A stretch of DNA of 64,000 nucleotides from Nephrocerus scutellatus (taxonomy: Eukaryota > Arthropoda > Insecta > Diptera > Pipunculidae). The position numbers were made by a program, and so were the translations under genes. The notes under the pieces were generated by a model, which ran no database searches, was not told where the DNA came from, and saw nothing but the letters and a program-made list of their open reading frames with translations. The DNA lies in NCBI GenBank assembly GCA_947095585.1, contig OX352763.1, positions 61,165,016-61,229,015 on the forward strand. Reading direction: 5' to 3'. Shown here in pieces: positions 32,255-41,557 of this stretch (positions are counted from its first letter, which is position 1; each line of letters begins with the position of its first letter).

Positions 32255-32863
32255 CCTTCCTCCTTCTGAGAAAGAGCCTGCCGGATTAGAACCGCTTTTT
32301 TGGGGCCCTTACCCTTACGGCAGGCGGTCTGGCTCGGTTGGCCCGTTGGTCTACCATTGCCTATCCTACTCCTAGGAGTAAGTGCAGCTCTTGCTGCGTT
32401 TTTACCATTTCTGGGGGGAATTGAACCAGATGGCTTGGTAGCCTTGTTGGACGATGGAGCTGGTCGTATTACCAGCTTTGATGTTTCGGTTCCAGACCCG
32501 CTGTGGTCAACCTGCCCGGAAGAGCTGGTGACCGAAGAGACAGTCTTTTGTTCAGCTGGCGCTGGGTCGGAGCCACTCAGACACGCTGGCTCAGTGGTAT
32601 TTTGAGCAGAGCAGTCTGTGTTAGAGGTGCATTTGTCAGATGCTGAGTTCTTATCGGTGCTCTTAAGAATCAGCCTAATCTGACCAAAGCGTTACCCTAT
32701 AATGCCTTTGTTGGCACAGAGTCTTATCATGGAGGCGTCGTCAACCGCCATTACAAGATGAAGGAGCGCACCTTCCTTCTTTCTCTGTACCACCTTCCAT
32801 GAAGTGGCATTTAAGCCTTCGTTCTGGGCCTCGATTGTGGCCAGAACCTTCTCTGAAGGGAGT
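32255..32863 (-). pseudogene. LOA LINE ORF1, C-terminal part
   Basis: Minus-strand reading gives EKVLATIEAQNEGLNATSW and VVQRKKEGALLHLVMAVDD near 32700-32850, then a Ser/Thr/Pro-rich tail ending in basic residues at about 32290. A stop near 32690 interrupts it. The N-terminal part lies at 43564-44675, on the other side of the Osvaldo-like insertion. ORF1 proteins of LOA elements bind the element RNA. Confidence 0.7.
32860..32863. repeat. Target-site duplication of Osvaldo-like element 1, left
   Basis: GAGT, repeated at 43560-43563 immediately outside the other LTR. Four bp is a usual duplication length for Gypsy-type integrases. Confidence 0.8.
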
Positions 32864-35356
32864 TGTAACGAGGTTTTTCCCAGCCGGGGTAAAACTCAGT
32901 GTGATCAGGGTTCCTTCTACTACTAGGGTCGTTACAATAAAAAGAATTTGTTTGTTTAGGGAATGGAATTCAATTGTTTTTATTATTGTTTCCTTTTCTT
33001 AGCTTAATCCGTAAACTTAAAACTATTATTGGCTTAAAACTACGTATAAGGTTAAATTGTGTTTGTTAGGCAAGGATTTCACTCTTGCACTCTCGGCCGT
33101 GAGGATAGTTGTACTAGCGTAAGGCGTGGACGTGAAGGCAAGGATTTCACTCTTGCACTTTCAAGCGTGAGGATAGTTGTACTAGCGTAAAGCGTGGACG
33201 TGAAGGTAAGGATTTCACTCTTGCACTTTCAAGCGTGAGGATAATGATACTAGCGTGAAGGCAAGGATTTCACTCTTGCACTTTCAAGCGTGAGGATAAT
33301 GATACTAGCGTGAAGGCAAGGATTTCCCTCTTGCACTTTCAAGCGTGAGGATAATTGCGTTAGCGGAAAGCGTGGATGTGAAGGCAAGGATTTCACTCTT
33401 GCACTTTCAGGCGTGAGGGTAGTTATACTAGCGTAAAGCGTGGGCGTGAAGGCAAGGATTTCACTCTTGCACTTTCAGGCGTGAGGATAGTTATACTAGC
33501 GTAAAGCGTGGACGTGAAGGCAAGGATTTCACTCTTGCACTTTCAGGCGTGAGGGTAGTTATACTAGCGTAAAGCGTGGGCGTGAAGGCAAGGATTTCAC
33601 TCTTGCACTTTCAAGCGTGAGGATAACGATACTAGCGTGAAGGCAAGGATTTCACTCTTGCACTTTCAGGCGTGAGGATAATGATACTAGCGTGAAGGCA
33701 AGGATTTCACTCTTGCACTTTCAGGCGTGAGGATAGTTATACTAGCGTAAAGCGTGGGCGTGAAGGCAAGGATTTCACTCTTACACTTTCAGGCGTGAGG
33801 ATAGTTATACTAGCGTAAAGCGTGGGCGTGAAGGCAAGGATTTCACTCTTGCACTTCCAGGCGTGAGGATAGTTATACTAGCGTGAAGGCAAGGATTTCA
33901 CTCTTGCACTTTCAGGTGTGAGGATAATGATACTGGCGTAAAGCGTGGATGGGAAGGCAAGGATTTCACTCTTGTACTTTCGATCGTACACTTGTTGCCG
34001 GGAGGAGGGATCACTAGGAAAGAAGACCGACTGTTGGGACTGCTGGCCTTTTATACTCTTCCGTCGAGTGAAGGAATCCCGTTAATGCTACGATCGAAGA
34101 GTCCGTTAAATCGTACGATCGGTCGATGGTGTATTGTTGTTGCTTCCTTTGTTTTGGCATTGTTGTTGTTGTTTGTTGTTGGCCGGTTAGCATTGCTGTG
34201 CTTGATGGCTTGTTGTTGGCCGGTTAGCATTGCTGCGCTTGATGGCTTGTTGTTCCCAGGTCCCGTTGATGCAACGATAGGGAAATCCGTTAAATCATAC
34301 GATCGACCAGTGGTGTAGCGTTGTTGTTGCCTCCGTCGACCCTATGTTGTTTGTTGGTTTTCCTGGTCACCATGCATTGCGTGCTGTTTGTTGTTGTTCT
34401 ATTTGTGATTCGGTGCCATCTTATATTACATGCTCGTTGTTGTTGTCATCGATCGGATCTTTCGAGTCTGCATTGCCCGTTTGTTGTTATTGTACCTCTC
34501 TGCTTGTCTAGTAATGTTGCGAACTGTGGAATGTACGCGGCCATGTATGCATATATTATTTGTTGTTGTTTCCTTCCTAAGTCTGCCCCGTTTTGTAGTG
34601 CATGCTTATTGTTGTTGTTTTCTTGAATCGATCTTCCGAGTCTGCATTGCCCGTTTGTTGTTGTTGTATCTCTCTACTTGTCTGATAATGCTGCGAACTG
34701 TGAACTGTACGCGGCCATGTATTGCATATTGTTTGTTGTTGTTTCTTGAATCGACATCGATCGGATCTTCCGAGTCTGTGTTCTTTGCTTGTTGTTGTTG
34801 TACCTCTCTACTTGTCTGATAATGCTGCGAACTGTGAAGTGTACGCGGCCATGTATTGCATATTGTTTGTTGTTGTTTCTTGAATCGACATCGATCGGAT
34901 CTTCCGAGTCTGTGGTGACTCGTACTGCCTGTGTGTTGTTGTTGCTTCCGAGTGTATTGCGGGTGCGTTTACTCCTTAGTCATTGATTTGAGTATTCCCA
35001 GTCTGTGTGATCTCGTATTATGTTGTTGTTGTTTCGCTCAGCCGCTTGATGATGATGCGTACTAGCTATGTGTGGTGAGTTTACGAGAGAAGAGAGGAAA
35101 AGGGGAAACAATAGAAAACTGGAGTTTCCTGAACCATAAGACGAGAGTATTCTTTTGGTGAGTGTTTTGCAATTTACTCAAGGAGAGTGGGCAGCATGTT
35201 GCAATCCACTTAAGGAGAGTGGGCAACACGTTAAATGAGAAACAAAATACTATGGCGTCTGTTTGTAATGGGTATACAAGTTTACTTTTATTCAAATTAA
35301 AAATGTATATACGAATAGTGTGGAAAAAATTGTGTGGGACAATTTTTTTCCTCACA
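32864..35356 (-). repeat. Osv1 3' LTR (2493 bp) with minisatellites
   Basis: Plus-strand ends are TGTAACGAGG and CCTCACA. It is colinear with 41558-43559 but about 490 bp longer. The difference is mostly in the minisatellite at 33073-33985. A GTT-rich block at about 34130-35040 holds a second set of repeats (about 140 bp, TACCTCTCTACTTGTCTG). Open frames rich in Cys and Leu in this block are by-products of the GTT repeats. Confidence 0.88.
33073..33985. repeat. LTR minisatellite, about 15 units
   Basis: Units of about 52-70 bp start with GCAAGGATTTCACTCTTGCAC and continue GCGTGAGGATA..TACTAGCG, with an optional TAAAGCGTGGACGTGAAG segment that makes long and short forms. The core forms a small hairpin (GCAAG..CTTGC). 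The partner LTR has about 7 units at 41763-42180. Confidence 0.9.
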
Positions 35357-35370
35357 CCTCCCCCTCACTT
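35357..35370 (-). other. Osv1 polypurine tract
   Basis: Minus-strand AGTGAGGGGGAGG directly before TGTGAGG of the LTR. The last codons of ORF3 are encoded by this tract, and the ORF3 stop TGA is the third to fifth base of the LTR. Confidence 0.85.
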
Positions 35371-35699
35371 CGGCGGATGTTGCCTTTCTCTTTCCAAGTA
35401 ACTAGTACTCCAAACCGAGTTTTCCATTGTGTGTGGAGGAAATGTATTCGCCGCATCGTTCCAGTTGCCACCCTTTCCTTGGCTTCATTTATTCTGGCCT
35501 GGAGTTCTTGTGGCAAGATTTCAGCCGTGGTCCCGCCGTCGTGCACCGTGTCGCTTCCTGTGAGTGGCAGGACGTCGTTATGCTGCCTGGGCGCCTCTGG
35601 GTTTGGGGGGTCACGTTCATCCGATACGAGCTTGGTGGGGTCTTCCTGGTGGTGGGCGGTCGTACGGGTGGAATTTCCTCTTTTCCTCTTGTTGTCGGT

Positions 35700-35800
35700 T
35701 TCGCTGTTGCTGCTGCTACTGCTGCTGCTACTGTTGCTACTACTACTGCTGCTGCTGCTGCTACTGTTGCTACTGCTGCTACTGCTGCTGCTACTTCTAT
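35700..35800. repeat. Imperfect trinucleotide repeat coding poly-Ser in ORF3
   Basis: Plus-strand CTG/CTA triplets with a few TTG and TTC (AGC/AGT/AAC on the coding strand). It encodes the Ser/Asn run of ORF3. The AGC/AGT mixture means the amino acid, not just the DNA repeat, has been kept. Confidence 0.8.
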
Positions 35801-36790
35801 CTTGTCTGCTACGGCTCCGGTAGCGATGGCGAGTGCGGCGCGGAGTTCTTTGCCTACTGCGATTGTTCCTCTCTCGTCCTAGGTCGTCGTCGTCTAGTTT
35901 GAGGTCTGGGAGTTTTATCGTTCGTTCGGCATTGCTCCGGATAAAAGCTGCGAGCATCCTTCGTTTCTTGTGGGTGCTGTCCACCGACATCTTCTGTCCT
36001 GGTGATTCGGGTCCAGATAATCCCCATGCGAGGACCTTTTCTGCGGCCTCCAGGAGGAATGCGCCGCAATCCACCCCGTTTTGTTGCTGTGGCATATCCA
36101 TATGACGGCCTGGATAGCAAGTTCGAATTCGGCCCAGGTCCACGGATGCCCCTTCGCTAGGTGCTGTTGTATGACATACCCGCGGATAATTTGGATGGTT
36201 TCCGTCCTCGGTGAATTGGCCCACGAGTTATACACGTCGATGGTGGCGCGGAGTGGTCTGCCCGGGTTGGTAACCACCACGAGGTACCAATGGTTGCCAT
36301 CACAGATGGGCACTAAGACCAGGTCCTTTTCGATGACCTCCTTACGCCGGTCCCACATACTCACCAGTGCGTGTCGCCTGATGGCTGTCCTCTCAGGGTC
36401 CTCTTGCTGCTCTGGTCGGTACTGCTGCATGCGTGAAAAGAGGAACGTGCTACAAACCATGATCCTGTCCCTGTATTCTCCCTCCATCCTTCCTCCTAGC
36501 CACCTTAGTCCGACTTCTACCAGGACGTCGTTTAGATAGACTCCCCTCTTCAGTCGGCAGTAGTCGGCCATTCGTACGTCGACGCCGCCTGGCTCTGGGG
36601 GAAAACTCCCGATCACTTGGCCCAGATCGATTTCTTCGGATGCGGGTGCAATACCTGTGCCCTTTTCGATGATACGTCGTACGGCTTCGTTGTCTTCCTT
36701 TAGTATCCTCTGGTTGTTCATCATGTTTGCTTTCTTCTGAATTTTTGGTTTACTGTTCGGGTTTGATGTCTGACTGGATTCAGTAATCAC

Positions 36791-37006
36791 TTTAGACTAA
36801 TTTTTACTTGCTGAGTGCACTTGAAACGAAAACAAGTTGCGGGACCTGTGTTCCGTTGTTTTCTCCTCTGGCGCAGTTCACTTCGTTGTTATTCCAGTGT
36901 GTTTTGGTCGGTTACAGCATTTAAGCGTCGTGGCGTTGATTTCGATGTTTTCGAGTTGTTGTCACAGCTTTACAGTAGTTCCAGATGAGGTCGTCAAATG
37001 CCGTTT
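36791..37006 (-). other. Osv1 spacer between integrase and ORF3
   Basis: About 215 bp without a coding frame on the minus strand. ORF3 thus has its own start and would need a spliced or separate message. No splice site is claimed. Confidence 0.5.
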
Positions 37007-38524
37007 TTATTTTAAGTGTAAGTGTGCTGTTGATGTGTTGTGCTGGATTTCGTGGATGAGGTTGTCGATCGCTGTCGCATTTTCATCATGCATCTGGCTT
37101 CTCTTTTCGGCTTGTGCTCTGTGGTGTGGTTGCTTGAGGTTTGTTGCTGAGTGTTTTGGCTTCGTGGTTTTAATGGACAGGCGTTTTGCTTGCAAGTTAT
37201 GTGGGTAGCTATACCCTTTATTCTGCCGTTTGCTACTGTAATGTATTTCTGTTGATTCCTGAGGGTGTTCCACGTGAGGTGGCATTGTTGTTGCGATGCG
37301 GTTTGTCTTTTCTGGCTCGGGTGGGGGGTTTCCGTGAAGGTCCTTTAGTTCACTGACATGGGCTGTGCGCTCCTTACTTTGTCCATGTTTCCTCAGCCTT
37401 ACGATGACTGGCGAGATGAAGTCCATCACGTAGTATGGTCCATCGTATCGCGGCGCTAGCTTACTGGCGAACCCTTCTACTGCTTTCGATAAGTGGTGCT
37501 GTTTGACCAGTACTAACTTCCCGATTTCTGGCTTCCAAGTACGTCGCCTGAGATTGTAGTGGCGGGCTTGGTCCTTTGCGGCTCGTTCCAGGTTCTGTCG
37601 CACGATCTCGAAGATTTCTCTCACTCGGGTCTCTCGGTCCTCGGGGTCTTTACCTAGCGTGCCTGTCCCCGGAGTGGTCTCGTCATATAGTGTGTGTGGG
37701 AGGCGTGGTTCTCGGCCTTGTGTCAGAAAGGCTGGGCTGTACCCCGTTGAGTCCTGAACGCTTGAGTTTATCGCCAACATGACTTCGGGCAGCCTTTCGT
37801 CCCAAGTGCGTTGTTGTGACCCTGATAGTTGTGCAATTATCGTTTTGATGGTGCGGTTGGCTCTTTCCGTAGGGTTTTCCTGGGGAGTGTACGGTGCTGT
37901 AAACTGTTGGCGTATGCCCATGGTCTCCAAAAATCGACGAAACGCTCTGCTGCTGAATTGTGCCCCGTTGTCCGTTATCAGGATTTTGGGCACGCCGTAT
38001 CGTGCCAGTATACGTTCGCGAAACGCCCGTTGAACTCTTTCCGTCGTTGCCCTCCTCATTGGGATCAGTTCAACCCACTTTGAGAACCGATCAAAAAAGA
38101 CTAGTAGCATGGTATTTCCGTGTTTCGATCTGGGAAGTGGCCCAATGAAGTCACTGTACAACGTGGCCCATGGTTCGTCGGCCACCTGGGTTAGCATCTT
38201 CCCTGCTGCTTGCTGTTGACTGGGTTTGTAGCACTGGCAGCTTTCGCATCTCTTCACGTGCTGTCGGATGTCGCGAAACATACCCGGCCAATAGTAGCGA
38301 CCACATATTCTCGCCGTGGTCTTCCGGATTCCTAGGTGTCCTGCTGACGCGCTGTCGTGGTTCTCTTGTATTACTCGACTTCGCAGGGTACTCGGCACAC
38401 ACAGCTTCCATGGTGCGTTGTCGTCGTCTCCGGCTCGATGCCCTATGTGTCGATACAGTTGTTGACCTTCGATCACGTAGTCGGGAAATTTGGCGGGGTC
38501 CTCTGCGACCTGGTGGATTTTCTT
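37007..38524 (-). pseudogene. Osv1 integrase
   Basis: A 489-residue open frame from 38476, with N-terminal residues up to 38524. It holds the HHCC zinc finger (HLGIRKTTARICGRYYW, RCESCQCYK), catalytic Asp in SDFIGPLP, Asp in ITDNGAQF and Glu in NPTERANRTIK, and a GPFxV-type C-terminal block (APRYDGPYYVMDF). A basic tail of about 90 residues ends the frame. The integrase itself looks intact. Only an in-frame stop at 38525-38527 separates it from RNase H, so the polyprotein would end early. Confidence 0.88.
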
Positions 38525-39900
38525 CTACAGCCAGTGGCACTTCTGTTGCCCGATGTGTTCTTCGGAGGTCGTCATCAGCGTTTCTTGAGGTTGTCTTGAT
38601 AGCGCGTCTGCGACGACGTTGAGTTTACCCCGCCTGTATTGTATGTCATAAGTGTATTGTTGTAGCTCCAGTGCCCATCGTGCGATCCGACCGGAGGGGC
38701 TGGATATGGAGTTGAGCCATTTGAGGGAGAGGTGGTCTGTTACTACCGTGAACCTATACCCTTCGATATACGCCCGCATCTTCCGTATTCCCCATATGAT
38801 AGACAGGCATTCCTTCTCGGTCTGCGAGTAATTCCTCTCTGCAGGGTTTAGGTGCCGGCTGGCGTAAGCTATGACCCGTTCACTGTCGTCGATCTCCTGG
38901 GTAAGGACTACTCCCAAGCCGTAATCGCTGGCATCTGTCTGAAGTGTGAATTTCTTAGAGAAATCGGGGCATGCCAGGATTGGGGCCTCGGTAAGTTTAA
39001 CCTTCAGTGTTTCGAATGCTTCCTGTTGCTCCTCTCCCCACTTCCAGTGCTTCCCTTTCTTGAGTAAGTTGGTCATCGGTCGTACGGTCTCGGCAAAATC
39101 TGGGACAAACCGTCGGTACCATGAAGCGATGCCCAGATACCGGCGCACTTCTCGTACATTCCTTGGTGGTTGGAGTTCTTTGATCGCCGCCACTTTGTCG
39201 GGGTCAGTGTGTATGCCTTTGTTACTGACCACGTGTCCTAGGTATCGTATTTCTGTTTTGCAGAATTCACACTTTTCCGGGTTAATTTTTAAGTTAGCCA
39301 TTTGCAATCGCTTGAACACCTTGCGCAGATTTTCTATGTGTTCGTCAAACGTCCTCCCGATGACAACTATGTCATCCAGGTATGCAAACGCATGGGGCTC
39401 CATCTCTGGTCCGATGACTCGATCGAGCGCTCGCTGGAAGGTTGCGGGGGCCGAGAGGCAGTCCAAACGGCATAACGCGCCATTGAAACAGTCCACGGCC
39501 GGGTACCGTAAAGGCGGTGTACTGCTTACTCCTCTCCTCCATGGGGATTTGCCAATATCCATTTCTCAGGTCCAGGCTACTGATGAATTTTGCGCCGCGA
39601 AGCTTTTCTAAGATGTGTTGGATTCGTGGTAAGGGGTATGCGTCGGGCACCGATCGTGCGTTCAGTTCTCGATAGTCGATACAGAGTCTCCATTTGCCCG
39701 TCTTCTTTCGCACGAGAACTATGGGCGCGCTGTGGGGGCTATGCGAAGGCTCGATACATCCTTTTTCCAACAACTCGTCGATCTCTGTATTTATTATTTC
39801 CTGCATGGCTGGATTACGGGAGAAGTAGCGTTATTTTATGGGACGCTCGTCGTGCATGACGATTCTGTGTTCCGCGATGTTAGAGACGGCGGGTAGTTGA
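38525..39900 (-). pseudogene. Osv1 reverse transcriptase and RNase H
   Basis: 39372-39806 holds the RT fingers (SAPIVLVRKKTGKWRLCIDY, SLDLRNGYWQI with the first Asp). 38525-39562 holds FAYLDDIVVIG (catalytic YLDD near 39375), the thumb, then RNase H (LQTDASDYGLG, KECLSIIWG, VVTDHLSLKW, NVVADALSR). A frameshift near 39480 separates the two, and a TAA near 39834 lies just upstream. All domains are present in normal order and length. Confidence 0.87.
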
Positions 39901-40494
39901 TCAAATTTCTTGAATTCTTGTTGCAGAAACGCTGAAAGCTGTTCCTGTTCTCTCCGCGGTGTTTCCTGCGTGGTGGTGCATAGTCGGATGTGTTCGGCGG
40001 GCGTGTTGTAATTTTATGGTCTGGCCACCGCAGCTTAGATGGGCCTCCACCCGTGACAAAAAGTCCAAACCTAATATTACTTCGTCCATTGCATCGGGGA
40101 GAATCAAGAATGGAAACTGTATCTCCCTATTACCTATCTTGACATCTAGCTGTAGGGCTTCTCGGATCAGCTTGGCTGTCCCTTCGGCCATCCGCACGGT
40201 CACATCTACGGGTAGGCCCTTTGTTGTTCCTCTTTTGTCCTCCGCAAAACGTTCGCTTACGAAACTCCTAGTAGCCCCTGTGTCAATCGTAGCTTTTACC
40301 GGTCTTCCTCCTAGGGTGATGGTGGCGAATATCCGGTTGGAATCAAATGCGAGGAAGTTTACTGAGTCCGGGGTGTCGGCCTTGGGGTTTCCGTCGCACC
40401 ACGGTTTCGACGGTCCCCTTGCTCGTTTCCCGATCGTTCGACGCGTTTCCGGCAGCATTCCACGGTCCGAACATTTCGCAAGCCGCAGCCCCAA
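39901..40494 (-). pseudogene. Osv1 aspartic protease
   Basis: The retropepsin motif ATIDTGATRSFV (catalytic Asp) is near 40280, and the closing block VILGLDFLS is near 40075. The frame opens at 40494, overlaps the end of gag in another frame, and stops at 39901. The stop may be natural or a lesion, since RT follows after a short gap. Confidence 0.8.
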
Positions 40495-41474
40495 CAGAAT
40501 ATGGTTTGGGGGTTACGACAGTCCCCCCTCATGTGTCCGTCCTGGCCACATCGCAGGAAAGCTGTCCTTACACTTATTCGTCCTTCCAGATTTTGTGCTA
40601 CCATGAAACTCCTTTCGGGTTGTCTGGTCCGAGGCGAGGGTTTGATAGATTCTGCTGCTCCAGCGATGCCTTCAAAGTCTTCCGCTAGGCTGATGAGTTC
40701 GTTGAGGTCTCTAAAGTCCTTCCTCCGGATATAGTACTGGTACTCTTGACGACAGTTCCGGAAGATCCTTTCGACCTGTTGTGCAGTGGTGTAGTTAGCG
40801 TGCCTCATGAGATTTTGCATGACGATGACGAAATCCTTGAAGCACTCCTTTGGCTTTTGTTGGCGTTGACGAATTTCGTCTTCCAAGTGTTCCCAGTACC
40901 TGGAGGGCAGGAAGAACTGTAGGAAGTCTGTCGTGAAGGCGTTCCAGGTCTCCCATTTTCGGTTGTTGTTGCGGAACCATAATAACGCACGGTCATGGAG
41001 CAGTTCCGGCATGGTTGTCGGCAGGAGGTCCCTGTTTAAACAGTAGGCATCCGCCAGTTCTTCTAGCCTTTCGATGAACAGAAGGGGCTCCTTACCCCCA
41101 TCGTATCTCACTGACCACTTCCTCACTTGGTCCATTATTTGAGCGTACGACGTAACTGTCGTGCCCGTCCTGTTTCGCGTTGGAACCAGTTCCGGTGGTG
41201 TCGGAGATGTTGCCCTGATGGTTGTCTTTAGTTCGTCGCGTGCCGTATCTTCAGACGGGTTTAGAGTTATCACGGGCGCTGGTGACAGGCTGCGTTTATG
41301 CTTCTCCTCGAGCTCACTTATCTCGTCCTCCGACGTAACGTCTCGTCCCGAAACATAGCTGGAAAACCTTTTCCTCAACTCTTCCACTGCGCCGTTGCTG
41401 TCGATTCGGAACTCGCTCATGTAGCTCTTCAACTCCTCTTTTGACAGTGTATAAATCCAACTGGTCTTAACCAT
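40359..41474 (-). CDS. gag: Osv1 gag
   Basis: A 371-residue frame starts at ATG 41474 (MVKTSWIYTLSKEEL), 83 bp inside the LTR edge and right after the primer site. The N-terminal 45 residues have a SAP-like helix pair (LKSYMSEF..VEELRKRF). The capsid domain follows (VRKWSVRYDGGKEPLLFIERLEEL is split here as VRKWSVRYDGG and LLFIERLEEL; AQQVERIFRNC). Zinc-knuckle residues CGQDGHMRGDC and CWGC are near residues 315-335. The same N-terminus occurs in Osv2 at 47323. The frame is open, though its last 50 residues may be shifted. Confidence 0.82.
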   Translation of the reverse strand: MVKTSWIYTLSKEELKSYMSEFRIDSNGAVEELRKRFSSYVSGRDVTSEDEISELEEKHKRSLSPAPVITLNPSEDTARDELKTTIRATSPTPPELVPTRNRTGTTVTSYAQIMDQVRKWSVRYDGGKEPLLFIERLEELADAYCLNRDLLPTTMPELLHDRALLWFRNNNRKWETWNAFTTDFLQFFLPSRYWEHLEDEIRQRQQKPKECFKDFVIVMQNLMRHANYTTAQQVERIFRNCRQEYQYYIRRKDFRDLNELISLAEDFEGIAGAAESIKPSPRTRQPERSFMVAQNLEGRISVRTAFLRCGQDGHMRGDCRNPQTIFCWGCGLRNVRTVECCRKRVERSGNEQGDRRNRGATETPRPTPRTQ

Positions 41475-41537
41475 CGTGGTTATATAATTGTGTTCTGTCT
41501 TTATTGGTATAATTTCTTTTCTCTATCAAATTCCAGT

Positions 41538-41555
41538 GTCCCTGCTCGGGCGCCA
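41538..41555 (-). other. Osv1 primer-binding site, tRNA-Lys type
   Basis: Minus-strand TGGCGCCCGAGCAGGGAC, two bases inside the 5' LTR end (CGTTACA). It matches, with few changes, the tRNA-Lys(UUU)-complementary site known from lentiviruses and Osvaldo. Osv2 has the same site at 47208-47225. Confidence 0.85.
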
Positions 41556-41557
41556 AT

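Larger units (their letters stand above)
35352..36790 (-). pseudogene. ORF3 of Osv1: Ulp1-like (C48) cysteine protease with Arg/Ser-rich tail
   Basis: A third ORF of the element, read from ATG 36790. Residues 85-97 (YLNDVLVEVGLRW) and 112-118 (VCSTFLF) fit the Ulp1 substrate-binding start. LVLVPICDGNHWYLVVV gives the catalytic His (167), ATIDVYNSW the Asp (185). After a frame break near 36105 comes DMPQQQNGVDCGAF with the Gln and the catalytic Cys (codon 36066-36068). A basic RS-rich region, a run of about 30 Ser and a C-terminal block (TMRRIHFLHTQWK) follow to the stop at 35352. Ulp1 enzymes cleave SUMO-like proteins; the target here is unknown. One frameshift makes this copy inactive. Confidence 0.82.

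Noticed and set aside
33073..33985. CRISPR-like array of direct repeats
   Set aside because: Units are contiguous and degenerate without unique spacers, lie inside an LTR, and the DNA is eukaryotic.
34321..34986. Cys/Leu/Val-rich plus-strand frames in the Osv1 LTR (again at 42523-43189)
   Set aside because: Products of GTT and TACCTCTCTACTTG repeats in a noncoding LTR.
35427..35902. Ala- or Leu-rich plus-strand frames
   Set aside because: Antisense of the poly-Ser stretch of ORF3.
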